From: Holophagaceae bacterium UBA1801
GTDB lineage: Bacteria; Acidobacteriota; Holophagae; Holophagales; Holophagaceae
DNA: 23,563 nucleotides
Reading direction: 5' to 3'
NCBI GenBank assembly: GCA_002319925.1
Contig: DCFP01000022.1
Location: 1 to 23,563 of the forward strand
Part shown: piece by piece, positions 7,630-15,051 of the stretch
How the letters are laid out: the number at the start of each line of letters is the position of its first letter
Position numbering within the stretch: position 1 is the first letter of the stretch
Program-made: the position numbers and the translations under genes
Notes under the pieces: model-generated
What the model saw: the letters and a program-made list of their open reading frames with translations, nothing else
Databases searched by the model: none
Told to the model about the DNA's origin: nothing

Positions 7630-7720
7630 GGCCAGTGGTCAGTTGAATATTGAACGCGGCCTTTGGCCGCGATCTGCTATTAACTGGCCACTGACCACTG
7701 ACCACTGACCACTGATCACT
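7630..7720 (+). repeat. Palindromic element with 7-bp tandem repeats between lpxC and hisD
   Basis: Just after lpxC, CGCGGCC (7655-7661) and GGCCGCG (7665-7671) form a perfect 7-bp hairpin with a TTT loop. To its left lies CAGTGGTCAGT (7633-7643). To its right, CCACTGA is repeated four times without change (7688-7715). The left block is the reverse complement of ACTGACCACTG in the right block, so the element can fold into one larger stem in several registers. There is no T-tract. It may act as a transcription end or RNA-stabilising structure for lpxC, or be a dispersed repeat. Confidence 0.8.
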
Positions 7721-7741
7721 TGAATTCAGTCCTGGCGGGCT

Positions 7742-7756
7742 TGTATCAATTGTACA
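7742..7756. promoter_or_regulatory. Possible operator (imperfect palindrome) upstream of the his operon
   Basis: TGTATCAATTGTACA has outer arms TGTA and TACA in dyad symmetry, spaced by 7 bases, about 90 bases before hisD. The size and symmetry would suit a dimeric repressor. A weak promoter-like pair (TTGCGC at 7801, CATAGT at 7824, 17-base spacer) lies downstream. Neither is strong and both are inference from pattern only. Confidence 0.2.
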
Positions 7757-7847
7757 GGCAGGCCTGGAGCGGGTTCGCGAGCGAAATTTTAAATTTGGGC
7801 TTGCGCTGTTTCGACTTTCCTGACATAGTCAATCTTTCACCCATGAG

Positions 7848-9224
7848 GTGCACAGGTGTTACTTCATCTCCCCTATCCAACTGTTTGACCGGGCTGAGCT
7901 GCCTGGACGGGTGGCTTCCCTGGAACGGGATGTCGAGATCGAGCGGAACACGGAGGAAACGGTAGGCCGGATCCTGGCGGATGTGCGCCGGGAAGGGCTC
8001 AAGGCGGTGTTCCGCTATACCGAGACCTTCGATGGCGTCCGTCTCGATGAGAATACGTTCCGGATTTCTGGTGAGGTCATGCGGGAAGCGCTTGCCCGGC
8101 TCCGCCGTGAGCAGGCCCAGCTCATCCGCGATCTGGAAGGCATGGCTGACGGTATTCGCCACTTTGCCGAAGCCCAGCGGGCTGTCCTGGCCGATGTGGA
8201 CCTCGTACTGCCCGGCGGCGGTCGCACCGGAGCCGGCCGCACCGGAGCCGGCCGCACCGAAGCCGGCCGCGCCGGAGCCGGTCGCGCCCAGGAACGTTGG
8301 GTGCCGTTGCGCACGGCGGGGGTCTATATCCCCGGGGGCCGGGCCTTCTATCCCTCGACCCTGGCCATGACCGTGATCCCGGCCCAGGTGGCGGGTGTCG
8401 CCCGCATCGTGGGCGTGACGCCGCCAAGGCCCGAAGGTCCCGATCCCCTAGTGCTTGCCACAGCGGCCCTGCTGGGTTTGGAGGAACTCTACACCGTGGG
8501 CGGTGCCCAGGCAGTTGCCTGGCTGGCCTGCGGCGAGCCCTCCGTGGACATCGTGACCGGCCCGGGCAATCGCTTCGTGGCCGAAGCCAAACGCCAGCTC
8601 GTGGGACGCTGTGGCATCGATTCCGTGGCGGGTCCGACTGAAGTGCTGGTCCTGGCCGATTCCAGCGCCAACCCTGAATGGGTGGCGGAGGATCTGCTGG
8701 CCCAGGCGGAACATGACCCGGATGCAGCCGCCGTGCTGATCTCCGAAGATCGCGCGTTGCTGGATCGTGTCTCCCGGATCCTCGCGAATCGCGTGGAAGC
8801 CTCACCGCGGAAAGCGATCCTGGAGCCAAGCTTGTCCCGCTTCGGCCGCCTCATCGAGGCCCCGAAGGAGCTGGCCATTGCCTTTGCCCAGGCCTGGGCG
8901 CCGGAGCACCTGGAACTGGTGGTGTGCGATCCCGAAACATGGCTGCCCGAGCTGACCACCGCCGGTGCCATCTTCAACGGCAGCTTCAGCGCCGAGAGTT
9001 TCGGCGACTACGGCACCGGCCCCAACCATGTGCTGCCCACGGGACGCACGGCCCGGTATTCAAGTCCCCTGGGCGTGCAGACCTACCTGAAGCGCCAGAG
9101 CATCCTGAGCCTGGAACCCTCACTGGCGGCCGTCCTAGCGCCCCAGGTGGGCCGTTTGGCCGACGCCGAGCAGCTCTATCACCACGCCACCAGCGCTCGC
9201 CTCCGGTCCGCCCACCATTCTTGA
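7848..9224 (+). CDS. hisD: Histidinol dehydrogenase, with a repeat-derived insertion
   Basis: HisD performs the last two oxidations from L-histidinol to histidine using NAD and a bound zinc. All key residues are visible with the same spacing as in E. coli: Q286 and H289 (QAEHD), E353-H354 (APEHL), D387 and H394 (GDYGTGPNHVLPT) and H446 (LYHHA). GPGNRFVAEAKR at about 238-249 is the nucleotide-binding region. Residues 124-147 are an extra glycine/arginine-rich insertion made of GRTGA-type units, placed before the strand leading to GVYIPGG. The start is uncertain: GTG 7848 is the only conventional start in frame after an upstream stop at 7821, yet it lacks a clear ribosome-binding site. It begins the histidine operon; the stop is 80 bases before the next gene. 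Confidence 0.95.
   Translation: MHRCYFISPIQLFDRAELPGRVASLERDVEIERNTEETVGRILADVRREGLKAVFRYTETFDGVRLDENTFRISGEVMREALARLRREQAQLIRDLEGMADGIRHFAEAQRAVLADVDLVLPGGGRTGAGRTGAGRTEAGRAGAGRAQERWVPLRTAGVYIPGGRAFYPSTLAMTVIPAQVAGVARIVGVTPPRPEGPDPLVLATAALLGLEELYTVGGAQAVAWLACGEPSVDIVTGPGNRFVAEAKRQLVGRCGIDSVAGPTEVLVLADSSANPEWVAEDLLAQAEHDPDAAAVLISEDRALLDRVSRILANRVEASPRKAILEPSLSRFGRLIEAPKELAIAFAQAWAPEHLELVVCDPETWLPELTTAGAIFNGSFSAESFGDYGTGPNHVLPTGRTARYSSPLGVQTYLKRQSILSLEPSLAAVLAPQVGRLADAEQLYHHATSARLRSAHHS
8221..8280 (+). repeat. 15-bp tandem repeat within hisD (four units)
   Basis: Four consecutive 15-base units close to GCCGCACCGGAGCCG occupy 8221-8280, with a degenerate fifth following. They encode GRTGA, GRTGA, GRTEA and GRAGA. 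The repeat keeps frame and sits in a loop region between conserved HisD segments, so it is probably tolerated rather than disruptive. It looks like slippage expansion. Confidence 0.88.
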
Positions 9225-9304
9225 CCTGCCGGGTTCGCATTGCGAAACCCCGGCACCGCTTTCATCTGAAAGCCTGGACAGCGTTTACTCTGGAAGGGAA
9301 TTCC

Positions 9305-11065
9305 ATGAGCCTCCTTCGATCCGATCTCGAGTCCATCCAGCCTTACACACGGCCGGCCGCCGAACTGGCCAGCATCGGGAAGGCGCGCCTGCACATGAAC
9401 GAAGCCGCCTGCGACTGGCCCGTGGAGGCGCGGAAGGCTCTCTTGGAGCGTCTTTCGACGATGCCCTTCCACCGCTATCCCGAACGGCAGGCCGATCTCA
9501 CGGAGCGTCTGCGCAAGCGCCTGGGCGTGCCCGAGGGCGGCCTGATGCTCGGCCCCTCCAGCGGCAACGTGCTGGATCTCATCGCCATCGCGAGCCTCTC
9601 TCCAGGCGACACCATCGCCTACCCTGATCCGGGCTTCAGCCTCTACCCGCTCTTGATCACGCGGCACCGGGGCAAGGCTGTGAAGATCCCCGTGGGCACG
9701 GGCTTTCCGCTGGATCCCTGGTTCATGGCCCTGGAGTCCGGCGTGCGGCAACTGTGGATCACCTTGCCGAACAATCCCACGGGCGCATGGATCTCACCGG
9801 CCGAACTGGAGCCGTTGCTCAAGGCGGCGAGCCAGCGGACCGATCCACCCCTTGTGGTCATCGATGAGGCCTACGCCGAATTCGCGCCCCTCACTCACCG
9901 CTTGTCCGTGGATCGCTATCCCAACGTCATGCTCCTGCGCACCTTCAGCAAAGCCTTGGCCAGCGCGGGCTGGCGCCTGGGTTATGCGATCGGCGATCCG
10001 ACTCTGGTGGGCAAGATGGCGTCGCTGCAGCTGCCCTATTCCATCTCCGCGGCGAGCCTCGAAGCCTTGGACGTGGCCCTTGATTACGCGGATCAATTCG
10101 ATCGCGAGATCCGTGGCATCGTTCAGCGCCGCGAGCTACTTAGCGGCGCGCTGGGGAAGTACTCCGCGGCCCCTAGCCAGGCCAACTTCCTTTACGTGAA
10201 GCCGGATCCGGGACCCGCAATGTGGGAAAAGGACCTGATGGTGCGGACCTTCGCGGGGGCTGGCGTGGCGCGCGTTTCCATCGGCACGGAGGAAGAAGTC
10301 GAACGGACCTCCCAAGTGCTCGGTGGCAAACCTTCAATTGCGCCGGAGATGAAGCCGCGGCGCCTGCTGGTGCTGGATGTGGATGGCGTGATGATCGAGG
10401 CGGACCGAAGTTTTGCCGAAGCGGTGGGGCGGGCTTTGAAGGAACTGGCTCCGCAGCAGCCCTGGAGCGATGACGACTTCCTCGCCTTCAAGCGCGTGGG
10501 CGGTTTCAACAACGATTTCCGCCTTGCGGCGGGGGCCGTGGCGCTGGCGGAGCGGGGTGAGATGGGCCGTCTGCGGAAGGCCGAGGGCATTGGTTTTCCG
10601 GACCTGGAAGCGCGCATCCAGGAGCTGGAGCCGCAATGCAAGCAGGTGGTGCAGCGTCATTACGCGGTGACGAAGGATCTCGAGAAGCCGCTGATCACGC
10701 GCGAAGAGCTGGAGACCCTTGGCATCGAAGTCGCGGTGTTCACGGGGCGTCCTCCCGAGGAATGGGATCTGGCCGTGGAGGTGCTGGGCTTCGACCTGCC
10801 CGCCGTTTCCGATGCGGCGCCGCACCTGCGCAAGCCCAGGCCCGACGGCCTTCTGCAGCTGGCGGATGCCTTCCGTGCCCAGGAAGTCCTCTTCGTGGGC
10901 GACACGCGGGATGATGCCGCCTGCCTGAACGCAGCATGCGCACTGCGCCCTGATATCCAATGGTCCTTCGCGGCCGTGGGTCCTGACCGTGAGCGCATCG
11001 GCGGGGACTTGACCGGAGAGAGTCTTCGTTCGATTCTCCCGGAGATCCAGAGGAGGATGTCATGA
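9305..11065 (+). CDS. hisC: Fusion: histidinol-phosphate aminotransferase + HAD phosphatase (candidate histidinol-phosphatase)
   Basis: The 586-residue protein joins two enzymes. Residues 1 to about 345 are a class I/II PLP aminotransferase of HisC type: NNPTG at 156-160, DEAY at 187-190, the PLP lysine K216 in TFSKALASAGWRLGY, and VARVSIGTEEE at about 321-331. Residues about 352-586 are a HAD-superfamily phosphatase: nucleophile D358 and acid/base D360 (LDVDGV), T480 (VFTGRPP), K510 (RKPRPD) and D533/D537 (VGDTRDD). HisC makes L-histidinol phosphate, and the next step is its dephosphorylation. HisB here lacks a phosphatase domain, so the HAD half is the likely histidinol-phosphatase (inference). 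ATG 9305 has GGAAGGGA upstream; the frame extends further 5' only as a shadow of hisD. It overlaps hisB by 4 bases (ATGA). Confidence 0.93.
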   Translation: MSLLRSDLESIQPYTRPAAELASIGKARLHMNEAACDWPVEARKALLERLSTMPFHRYPERQADLTERLRKRLGVPEGGLMLGPSSGNVLDLIAIASLSPGDTIAYPDPGFSLYPLLITRHRGKAVKIPVGTGFPLDPWFMALESGVRQLWITLPNNPTGAWISPAELEPLLKAASQRTDPPLVVIDEAYAEFAPLTHRLSVDRYPNVMLLRTFSKALASAGWRLGYAIGDPTLVGKMASLQLPYSISAASLEALDVALDYADQFDREIRGIVQRRELLSGALGKYSAAPSQANFLYVKPDPGPAMWEKDLMVRTFAGAGVARVSIGTEEEVERTSQVLGGKPSIAPEMKPRRLLVLDVDGVMIEADRSFAEAVGRALKELAPQQPWSDDDFLAFKRVGGFNNDFRLAAGAVALAERGEMGRLRKAEGIGFPDLEARIQELEPQCKQVVQRHYAVTKDLEKPLITREELETLGIEVAVFTGRPPEEWDLAVEVLGFDLPAVSDAAPHLRKPRPDGLLQLADAFRAQEVLFVGDTRDDAACLNAACALRPDIQWSFAAVGPDRERIGGDLTGESLRSILPEIQRRMS

Positions 11066-11646
11066 GAACGGCCATCGTCCAGCGGCACACCAACGAGACG
11101 GACATCCGCCTGGAACTCGCTCTGGATGGCGGCACCACGGCGATTTCCACCGGTCTCGGCTTCTTCGATCACATGCTCCAGCAGATCGCGAAACACGGCG
11201 GTTTCGGCCTGGTCCTTAAGGCCCAGGGCGATCTCCAGGTGGATAGCCACCACCTGGTCGAGGACGTGGGGTTGTGCCTGGGCGATGCCTTGCACGAAGC
11301 TCTGGGTGATCGCCGAGGCATCGCGCGGTTCGGCGAGGCTCATGCGCCCCTGGACGAATCCCTGGCGCGCGTCGTGGTGGATCTCTCGGGGCGGCCCTAC
11401 TGTGTATTCCAGGCGGACCTGCCCATCATGGTGCTGGGTGATGGCTTCCAGACCGAGATGGTGCGGGAGTTCTTCATCGCGTTTTCCACCCGGGGCGCAT
11501 TCAATCTCCATGCCTCGATTCTCTACGGCACCAATGTGCACCACCGCATCGAAGCCCTCTTCAAGGCTCTGGCCCGCGCGCTCAAGCAGGCCGTGCGCGT
11601 GGAAGGGGACGAGATCGCATCCACCAAGGGAACCCTGACAGCCTAG
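11062..11646 (+). CDS. hisB: Imidazoleglycerol-phosphate dehydratase (monofunctional)
   Basis: HisB dehydrates imidazoleglycerol phosphate to imidazoleacetol phosphate, the substrate of HisC. The 194-residue protein is the single-domain form. Metal-binding motifs are plain: FFDHML (H37), AKHGG (H45), DSHHLVEDVG (H63, H64, E67), NLHAS (H150) and HHRIEALFKALARAL (H160, H161, E164, K168), ending with STKG (187-190). The N-terminal phosphatase half found in E. coli HisB is absent. Its ATG overlaps the hisC-HAD stop codon by 4 bases and is preceded by GAGGA, suggesting translational coupling. Confidence 0.97.
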   Translation: MRTAIVQRHTNETDIRLELALDGGTTAISTGLGFFDHMLQQIAKHGGFGLVLKAQGDLQVDSHHLVEDVGLCLGDALHEALGDRRGIARFGEAHAPLDESLARVVVDLSGRPYCVFQADLPIMVLGDGFQTEMVREFFIAFSTRGAFNLHASILYGTNVHHRIEALFKALARALKQAVRVEGDEIASTKGTLTA

Positions 11647-11658
11647 CTGGAGCCAGCA

Positions 11659-12291
11659 ATGATCACACTCATCGATTACGGCGCGGGCAACCTCCACTCG
11701 TTGGAAGGCGCCCTGGACCGTCTCGGATTCCCGCACACTCGCGCCGAACGCCCCAGTGAAGCCGCGCCCAGCGGAGCATTGGTGCTTCCGGGCGTGGGCC
11801 ACTTCCACGCGGCGCAGATGGCGTTGCAGTCCAGGGGCTGGTGGCGGGACATGCCGCAGATGGTGGCCGATGGACGACCGCTGCTGGGCATCTGCCTGGG
11901 CTTGCAACTGCTTGCGGAAGGCAGCGAGGAGAGTCCCAAGGATTCAGGATTGGGTCTGATACCCGGCATCGCGCGGCGGCTGGGGCCGGGCGTGAAAGTG
12001 CCACTCATGGGCTGGGCGCAGGTGCAGCAGCAGTCGTCGCACCCCGCACTGCCCGATCCCAAGGGCGGCTGGCTCTACTTCGTGCACAGCTACGCGCTGG
12101 AAACGGATGTGGAGACCATCTACACCGCCTTCCACGGAAGGACCTTCTCGGCCGTGAAGGCGCGGGGCCGCGTGTTGGGCTTCCAGCCCCATCCCGAGAA
12201 ATCGGGTCCCTTCGGCCTGGTGCTGCTGCAGAAGACCCTCAACTGGATGGGTGAAACCTCCATCGATTTCCAGGAGGAAGCATGCAACTGA
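11659..12291 (+). CDS. hisH: Imidazole glycerol phosphate synthase, glutamine amidotransferase subunit
   Basis: HisH hydrolyses glutamine and passes ammonia to HisF. The 210-residue protein is a class I amidotransferase: DYGAGNL at 6-12, PGVGHF (44-49), the nucleophile elbow GICLGLQ with C79, and the triad partners H188 and E190 in GFQPHPEKSG. In this last motif most homologues have QFHPE, so the proline before H188 is a slight variant. The start ATG has TGGAG about 8 bases upstream. Only 12 bases separate it from hisB, and its 3' end overlaps hisA by 10 bases. Confidence 0.96.
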   Translation: MITLIDYGAGNLHSLEGALDRLGFPHTRAERPSEAAPSGALVLPGVGHFHAAQMALQSRGWWRDMPQMVADGRPLLGICLGLQLLAEGSEESPKDSGLGLIPGIARRLGPGVKVPLMGWAQVQQQSSHPALPDPKGGWLYFVHSYALETDVETIYTAFHGRTFSAVKARGRVLGFQPHPEKSGPFGLVLLQKTLNWMGETSIDFQEEACN

Positions 12292-13004
12292 TTCCTTCCA
12301 TGGATCTGCTGGGTGGGCGCATCGTGCGCCTGCGCCACGGAGACCGCCGCTGGATCACCTACTACGATTGGACCGCCGAGGGCTGGATCGAACGCCTCGT
12401 CGCCGCGGGGGCGAAGCGCATCCACATCGTGGACCTGGACGGCGCCTTCGGCGAAGCGCGCCAACCCCTGTTCAAGGAATTCCCGAAACGTTGGCCAAGC
12501 GTGCGCTTCCAGACCGGCGGCGGACTGCGCAGCCGCGAGGCGGTGCAGGGGGCTCTGGACCTGGGCTTCGAGGCGGTGGTGGGAACCCTCGCGGTGGAGA
12601 ATCCCCAAGCACTGAGGGGACTCCCAGGCAAACGCATCATCGTAGCTCTGGACATGAAGGGCACCGATATCGTCACTCGGGGCTGGGAAGCGAAGGCCGA
12701 GCGCAGTGCGGAATCGATCTGCGATGGCTTGAAGGAGCTCGGTTTCGGCCGGGCCCTCGTCACGGATGTGAGTCGTGACGGCACCCTGGAAGGACCCGGC
12801 AAGACGGCCATCCGTGCGATCACTGCACTCGGATTCCAGGTGCAGGCCTCGGGCGGCGTACGGGATCTGAAGGATCTGAAGGCACTGAAGACGATTCCCG
12901 GCGTCGTGGGGGCCATCTCCGGAAAGGCTCTGCTGGAGGGGCTTTTGTCCCTGGAAGATACCAAGGTCAAGGCCGCCATGGCCTTCGACGAGAGGAGCGC
13001 GTGA
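12282..13004 (+). CDS. hisA: Phosphoribosylformimino-5-aminoimidazole carboxamide ribotide isomerase (ProFAR isomerase)
   Basis: HisA carries out the Amadori rearrangement of ProFAR to PRFAR. It is a (beta-alpha)8 barrel of 240 residues, the usual size. The general acid/base Asp pair is visible at D8 (SMDLLGGRIVRL) and D124 (VALDMKG), and the phosphate-binding loops at TGGGLRS (78-84), VSRDGTLEGP (163-172) and ASGGVRD (199-205). A strong AGGAGG in the 3' end of hisH precedes the ATG. The stop codon overlaps the hisF start. Confidence 0.96.
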   Translation: MQLIPSMDLLGGRIVRLRHGDRRWITYYDWTAEGWIERLVAAGAKRIHIVDLDGAFGEARQPLFKEFPKRWPSVRFQTGGGLRSREAVQGALDLGFEAVVGTLAVENPQALRGLPGKRIIVALDMKGTDIVTRGWEAKAERSAESICDGLKELGFGRALVTDVSRDGTLEGPGKTAIRAITALGFQVQASGGVRDLKDLKALKTIPGVVGAISGKALLEGLLSLEDTKVKAAMAFDERSA

Positions 13005-13756
13005 TGGCCGCCAAGCGAGTCATTCCCTGTCTGGATGTGAAGGACGGTCGCGTAGTGAAGGGCATCAAGTTCCAGAACCTGCGCGACATGGGACATCCCG
13101 CGGAATTGGCCTGCCGCTACGACCTCGAGGGCGCCGACGAGGTGGTCTTCCTGGACATCAGCGCCACGGATGAAAAGCGCGCAACGCAGGAAGCCTGGGT
13201 GCGCGAGGTGGCTCACGCCCTTTCGATCCCGTTCACCGTGGGCGGTGGCGTCAGCAGCGTGGAGGGCATCCGCAGATTGTTGAGGGCGGGTGCCGACAAG
13301 GTGGGCATCAATACTGCGGCCGTGAACAATCCCCGCCTCATCGCGGAAGCGGCGGATGTCTTCGGCCGCCAGTGCGTCGTGGTGGCCATCGATGCCGCGC
13401 GGGATCCCAAGCTGGGCTGGCGGGTCTTCGTGAACGGCGGCAAGAAGCCGACGGACCTGGATGCCGTGGCCTGGATGGACCAGGTCGCGGAGTTGGGCGC
13501 GGGCGAGATCTTGCTCACGTCCATCGACCGGGATGGGACCCTCGAAGGCTTCGATCTGGAGCTGCTCCAGAAGGCCGGCCGGCTGTCCATTCCCGTCATC
13601 GCCTCCGGGGGCGCAGGGACTGAAATGCACTTCCTGGAAGCCCTCCAGCACGGCGCCGACGCGGTGCTCGCCGCGACGCTCTTCCACGAAGGCACGCTGC
13701 CCATTCCGAAACTCAAGACATTCCTCGCCAGCCAGGGCGTTTCCGTACGAAGGTGA
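13004..13756 (+). CDS. hisF: Imidazole glycerol phosphate synthase, cyclase subunit
   Basis: HisF uses ammonia from HisH to convert PRFAR to imidazoleglycerol phosphate and AICAR. I chose ATG 13004 over GTG 13001 for two reasons: GAGGAG at 12992-12997 then has 6-base spacing, and the catalytic aspartates fall at D11 (CLDVKDGRVVKG) and D130 (VVAIDAAR), the same numbers as in the well-studied Thermotoga enzyme. Other family motifs are GGGVSSVEG, TSIDRDGTLEGF and ASGGAG. The product has 250 residues, the normal length. The start shares one base with the hisA stop, and its end lies against hisIE. Confidence 0.97.
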   Translation: MAAKRVIPCLDVKDGRVVKGIKFQNLRDMGHPAELACRYDLEGADEVVFLDISATDEKRATQEAWVREVAHALSIPFTVGGGVSSVEGIRRLLRAGADKVGINTAAVNNPRLIAEAADVFGRQCVVVAIDAARDPKLGWRVFVNGGKKPTDLDAVAWMDQVAELGAGEILLTSIDRDGTLEGFDLELLQKAGRLSIPVIASGGAGTEMHFLEALQHGADAVLAATLFHEGTLPIPKLKTFLASQGVSVRR

Positions 13757-13761
13757 GTGCC

Positions 13762-14400
13762 GTGAAGTTCTCATTCGATATCCAGAACGTAAGATTCAAC
13801 GAACAAGGCCTCGTGCCGGGCATCGTGCAGACGCCTGGCGGCGAGGTACGGATGCTCGGCTATCTCAACCGGGAGTCCCTGCAGCGCACCCTGAAGACGG
13901 GCCTCGTGACCTTCTGGAGCCGCTCCCGGCAGGCTCTCTGGGTGAAGGGCGAGACCAGTGGAAATCACCTCAAGCTCATTGAGCTGCGCCTTGATTGCGA
14001 TGGCGATGCGCTATTGCTCATCGCGGAACCCGAAGGCCCCACGTGCCATCTCGGCACCGATTCCTGCTTCGATGGCGATACGCTTCCACAGCCCTGGCTG
14101 GAACGGCTGGAGGATGTACTGCGGCGGCGCAAGGCCTCGGCCTCCATCGAGGGCAGCTACACGCAGAAACTGTTCGCCCGTGGCGTGGACCGCATCGGCA
14201 AGAAGGTGGTGGAAGAGGCGGGCGAGGTGGTCATCAGCGCCAAAAACTACAGCGCCGATGCCAGCGAGCACAACCAATCGGAATTCCTGGGCGAGGCTGC
14301 GGATCTGCTGTTCCATCTCCAGATGCTGCTCGTCTCCCAGGGATTCAGCCTGCAGGATGCCGCGCGGGTGCTCCGCGAGCGGCACCGGCAGCGGAGTTGA
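13762..14400 (+). CDS. hisIE: Bifunctional PRA-CH / PRA-PH (HisIE)
   Basis: The protein combines phosphoribosyl-AMP cyclohydrolase (N-terminal half) and phosphoribosyl-ATP pyrophosphohydrolase (C-terminal half), the second and third steps of the pathway. In the HisI part, WSRSRQALWVKGETSGN, DCDGDALLL and the zinc cysteine region GPTCHLGTDSCF are clear. In the HisE part, YTQKLFARGVDRIGKKVVEE and AADLLFHLQMLL are clear, with the glutamates that bind magnesium. I prefer GTG 13762 because AAGGTGAG sits 5 bases upstream. GTG 13753, overlapping the hisF stop, would add three residues. A LOG-family gene follows after 13 bases. Confidence 0.96.
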   Translation: MKFSFDIQNVRFNEQGLVPGIVQTPGGEVRMLGYLNRESLQRTLKTGLVTFWSRSRQALWVKGETSGNHLKLIELRLDCDGDALLLIAEPEGPTCHLGTDSCFDGDTLPQPWLERLEDVLRRRKASASIEGSYTQKLFARGVDRIGKKVVEEAGEVVISAKNYSADASEHNQSEFLGEAADLLFHLQMLLVSQGFSLQDAARVLRERHRQRS

Positions 14401-14413
14401 GAGGATTCATTCC

Positions 14414-15001
14414 ATGAAGCTGAACAGCATTTGCGTCTATTGCGGATCGGCCTCGGGCCACAACGGCGACTACGCCGAGCAGGCCCGGCAGCTCGGCCAG
14501 GTCCTCGCGGAGCGGTCGATCACTCTCGTGTACGGAGGCTCCAACATCGGCCTGATGGGCATCCTGGCGGATACGGTCCTGGCCGCCAAGGGCCAGGTCA
14601 TCGGCGTCATGCCCAAGGCGCTCGTGGCGAAGGAAGTGGCGCACCTCCATCTCACCCAGCTGCACGTGGTCGACTCCATGCACGAGCGCAAGGCACTGAT
14701 GGTGGAACTTTCCGATGGTTTCATCGCCATGCCCGGTGGCGTCGGCACCCTGGACGAACTCTTCGAAGTCTGGACCTGGGGCCAGCTCGGTTTCCACGAC
14801 AAGCCCTGCGGCCTGCTGAATGCGGCTTCGTACTACGATCCCCTGGCCACGTTCCTGGATCACGCCACCGCCGAGGGTTTCATCAAGGAGCCCCATCGTC
14901 ACATGCTCATGATCGCTGGTTCTCCTGAGGCATTGCTCTCGCAATTCGAGGGCTATGTGCCGCCGAGAATCGAAAAGGTGATCCATCGCAACGAGACCTG
15001 A
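14414..15001 (+). CDS. LOG family protein (nucleoside 5'-monophosphate phosphoribohydrolase-like)
   Basis: The 195-residue protein belongs to the LOG/TIGR00730 Rossmann-fold family, formerly called putative lysine decarboxylase. Characterised members release a free base and ribose 5-phosphate from nucleoside monophosphates, including cytokinin precursors. Motifs are VYCGSASG (8-15), YGGSNIGLMG (40-49), SMHERKALM (88-96, with R92 and K93) and the signature PGGVGTLDELFE (107-118). The open frame continues upstream through hisIE as a shadow; ATG 14414 is preceded by AGAGGA. It sits inside the histidine operon, between hisIE and hisZ, with normal gene spacing. Its role there is unknown. Possible substrates related to the pathway would be AMP-like or AICAR-like nucleotides, which is speculation. 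Confidence 0.92.
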   Translation: MKLNSICVYCGSASGHNGDYAEQARQLGQVLAERSITLVYGGSNIGLMGILADTVLAAKGQVIGVMPKALVAKEVAHLHLTQLHVVDSMHERKALMVELSDGFIAMPGGVGTLDELFEVWTWGQLGFHDKPCGLLNAASYYDPLATFLDHATAEGFIKEPHRHMLMIAGSPEALLSQFEGYVPPRIEKVIHRNET

Positions 15002-15051
15002 AACGCTGAGCTGACCAAGCGATCGTTACGGCCATCATTCAAGGGTCATCC

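Noticed and set aside
7720..7965. Open frame overlapping the start of hisD as a histidine leader peptide
   Set aside because: Its translation contains no run of histidine codons and there is no attenuator-like hairpin pair after it.
10660..11907. 415-codon minus-strand frame over hisC-HAD, hisB and hisH
   Set aside because: Antisense to three clearly recognised genes; no domain motifs.
12362..13774. 470-codon minus-strand frame over hisA and hisF
   Set aside because: Antisense shadow of two conserved barrel enzymes, with no recognisable motif.
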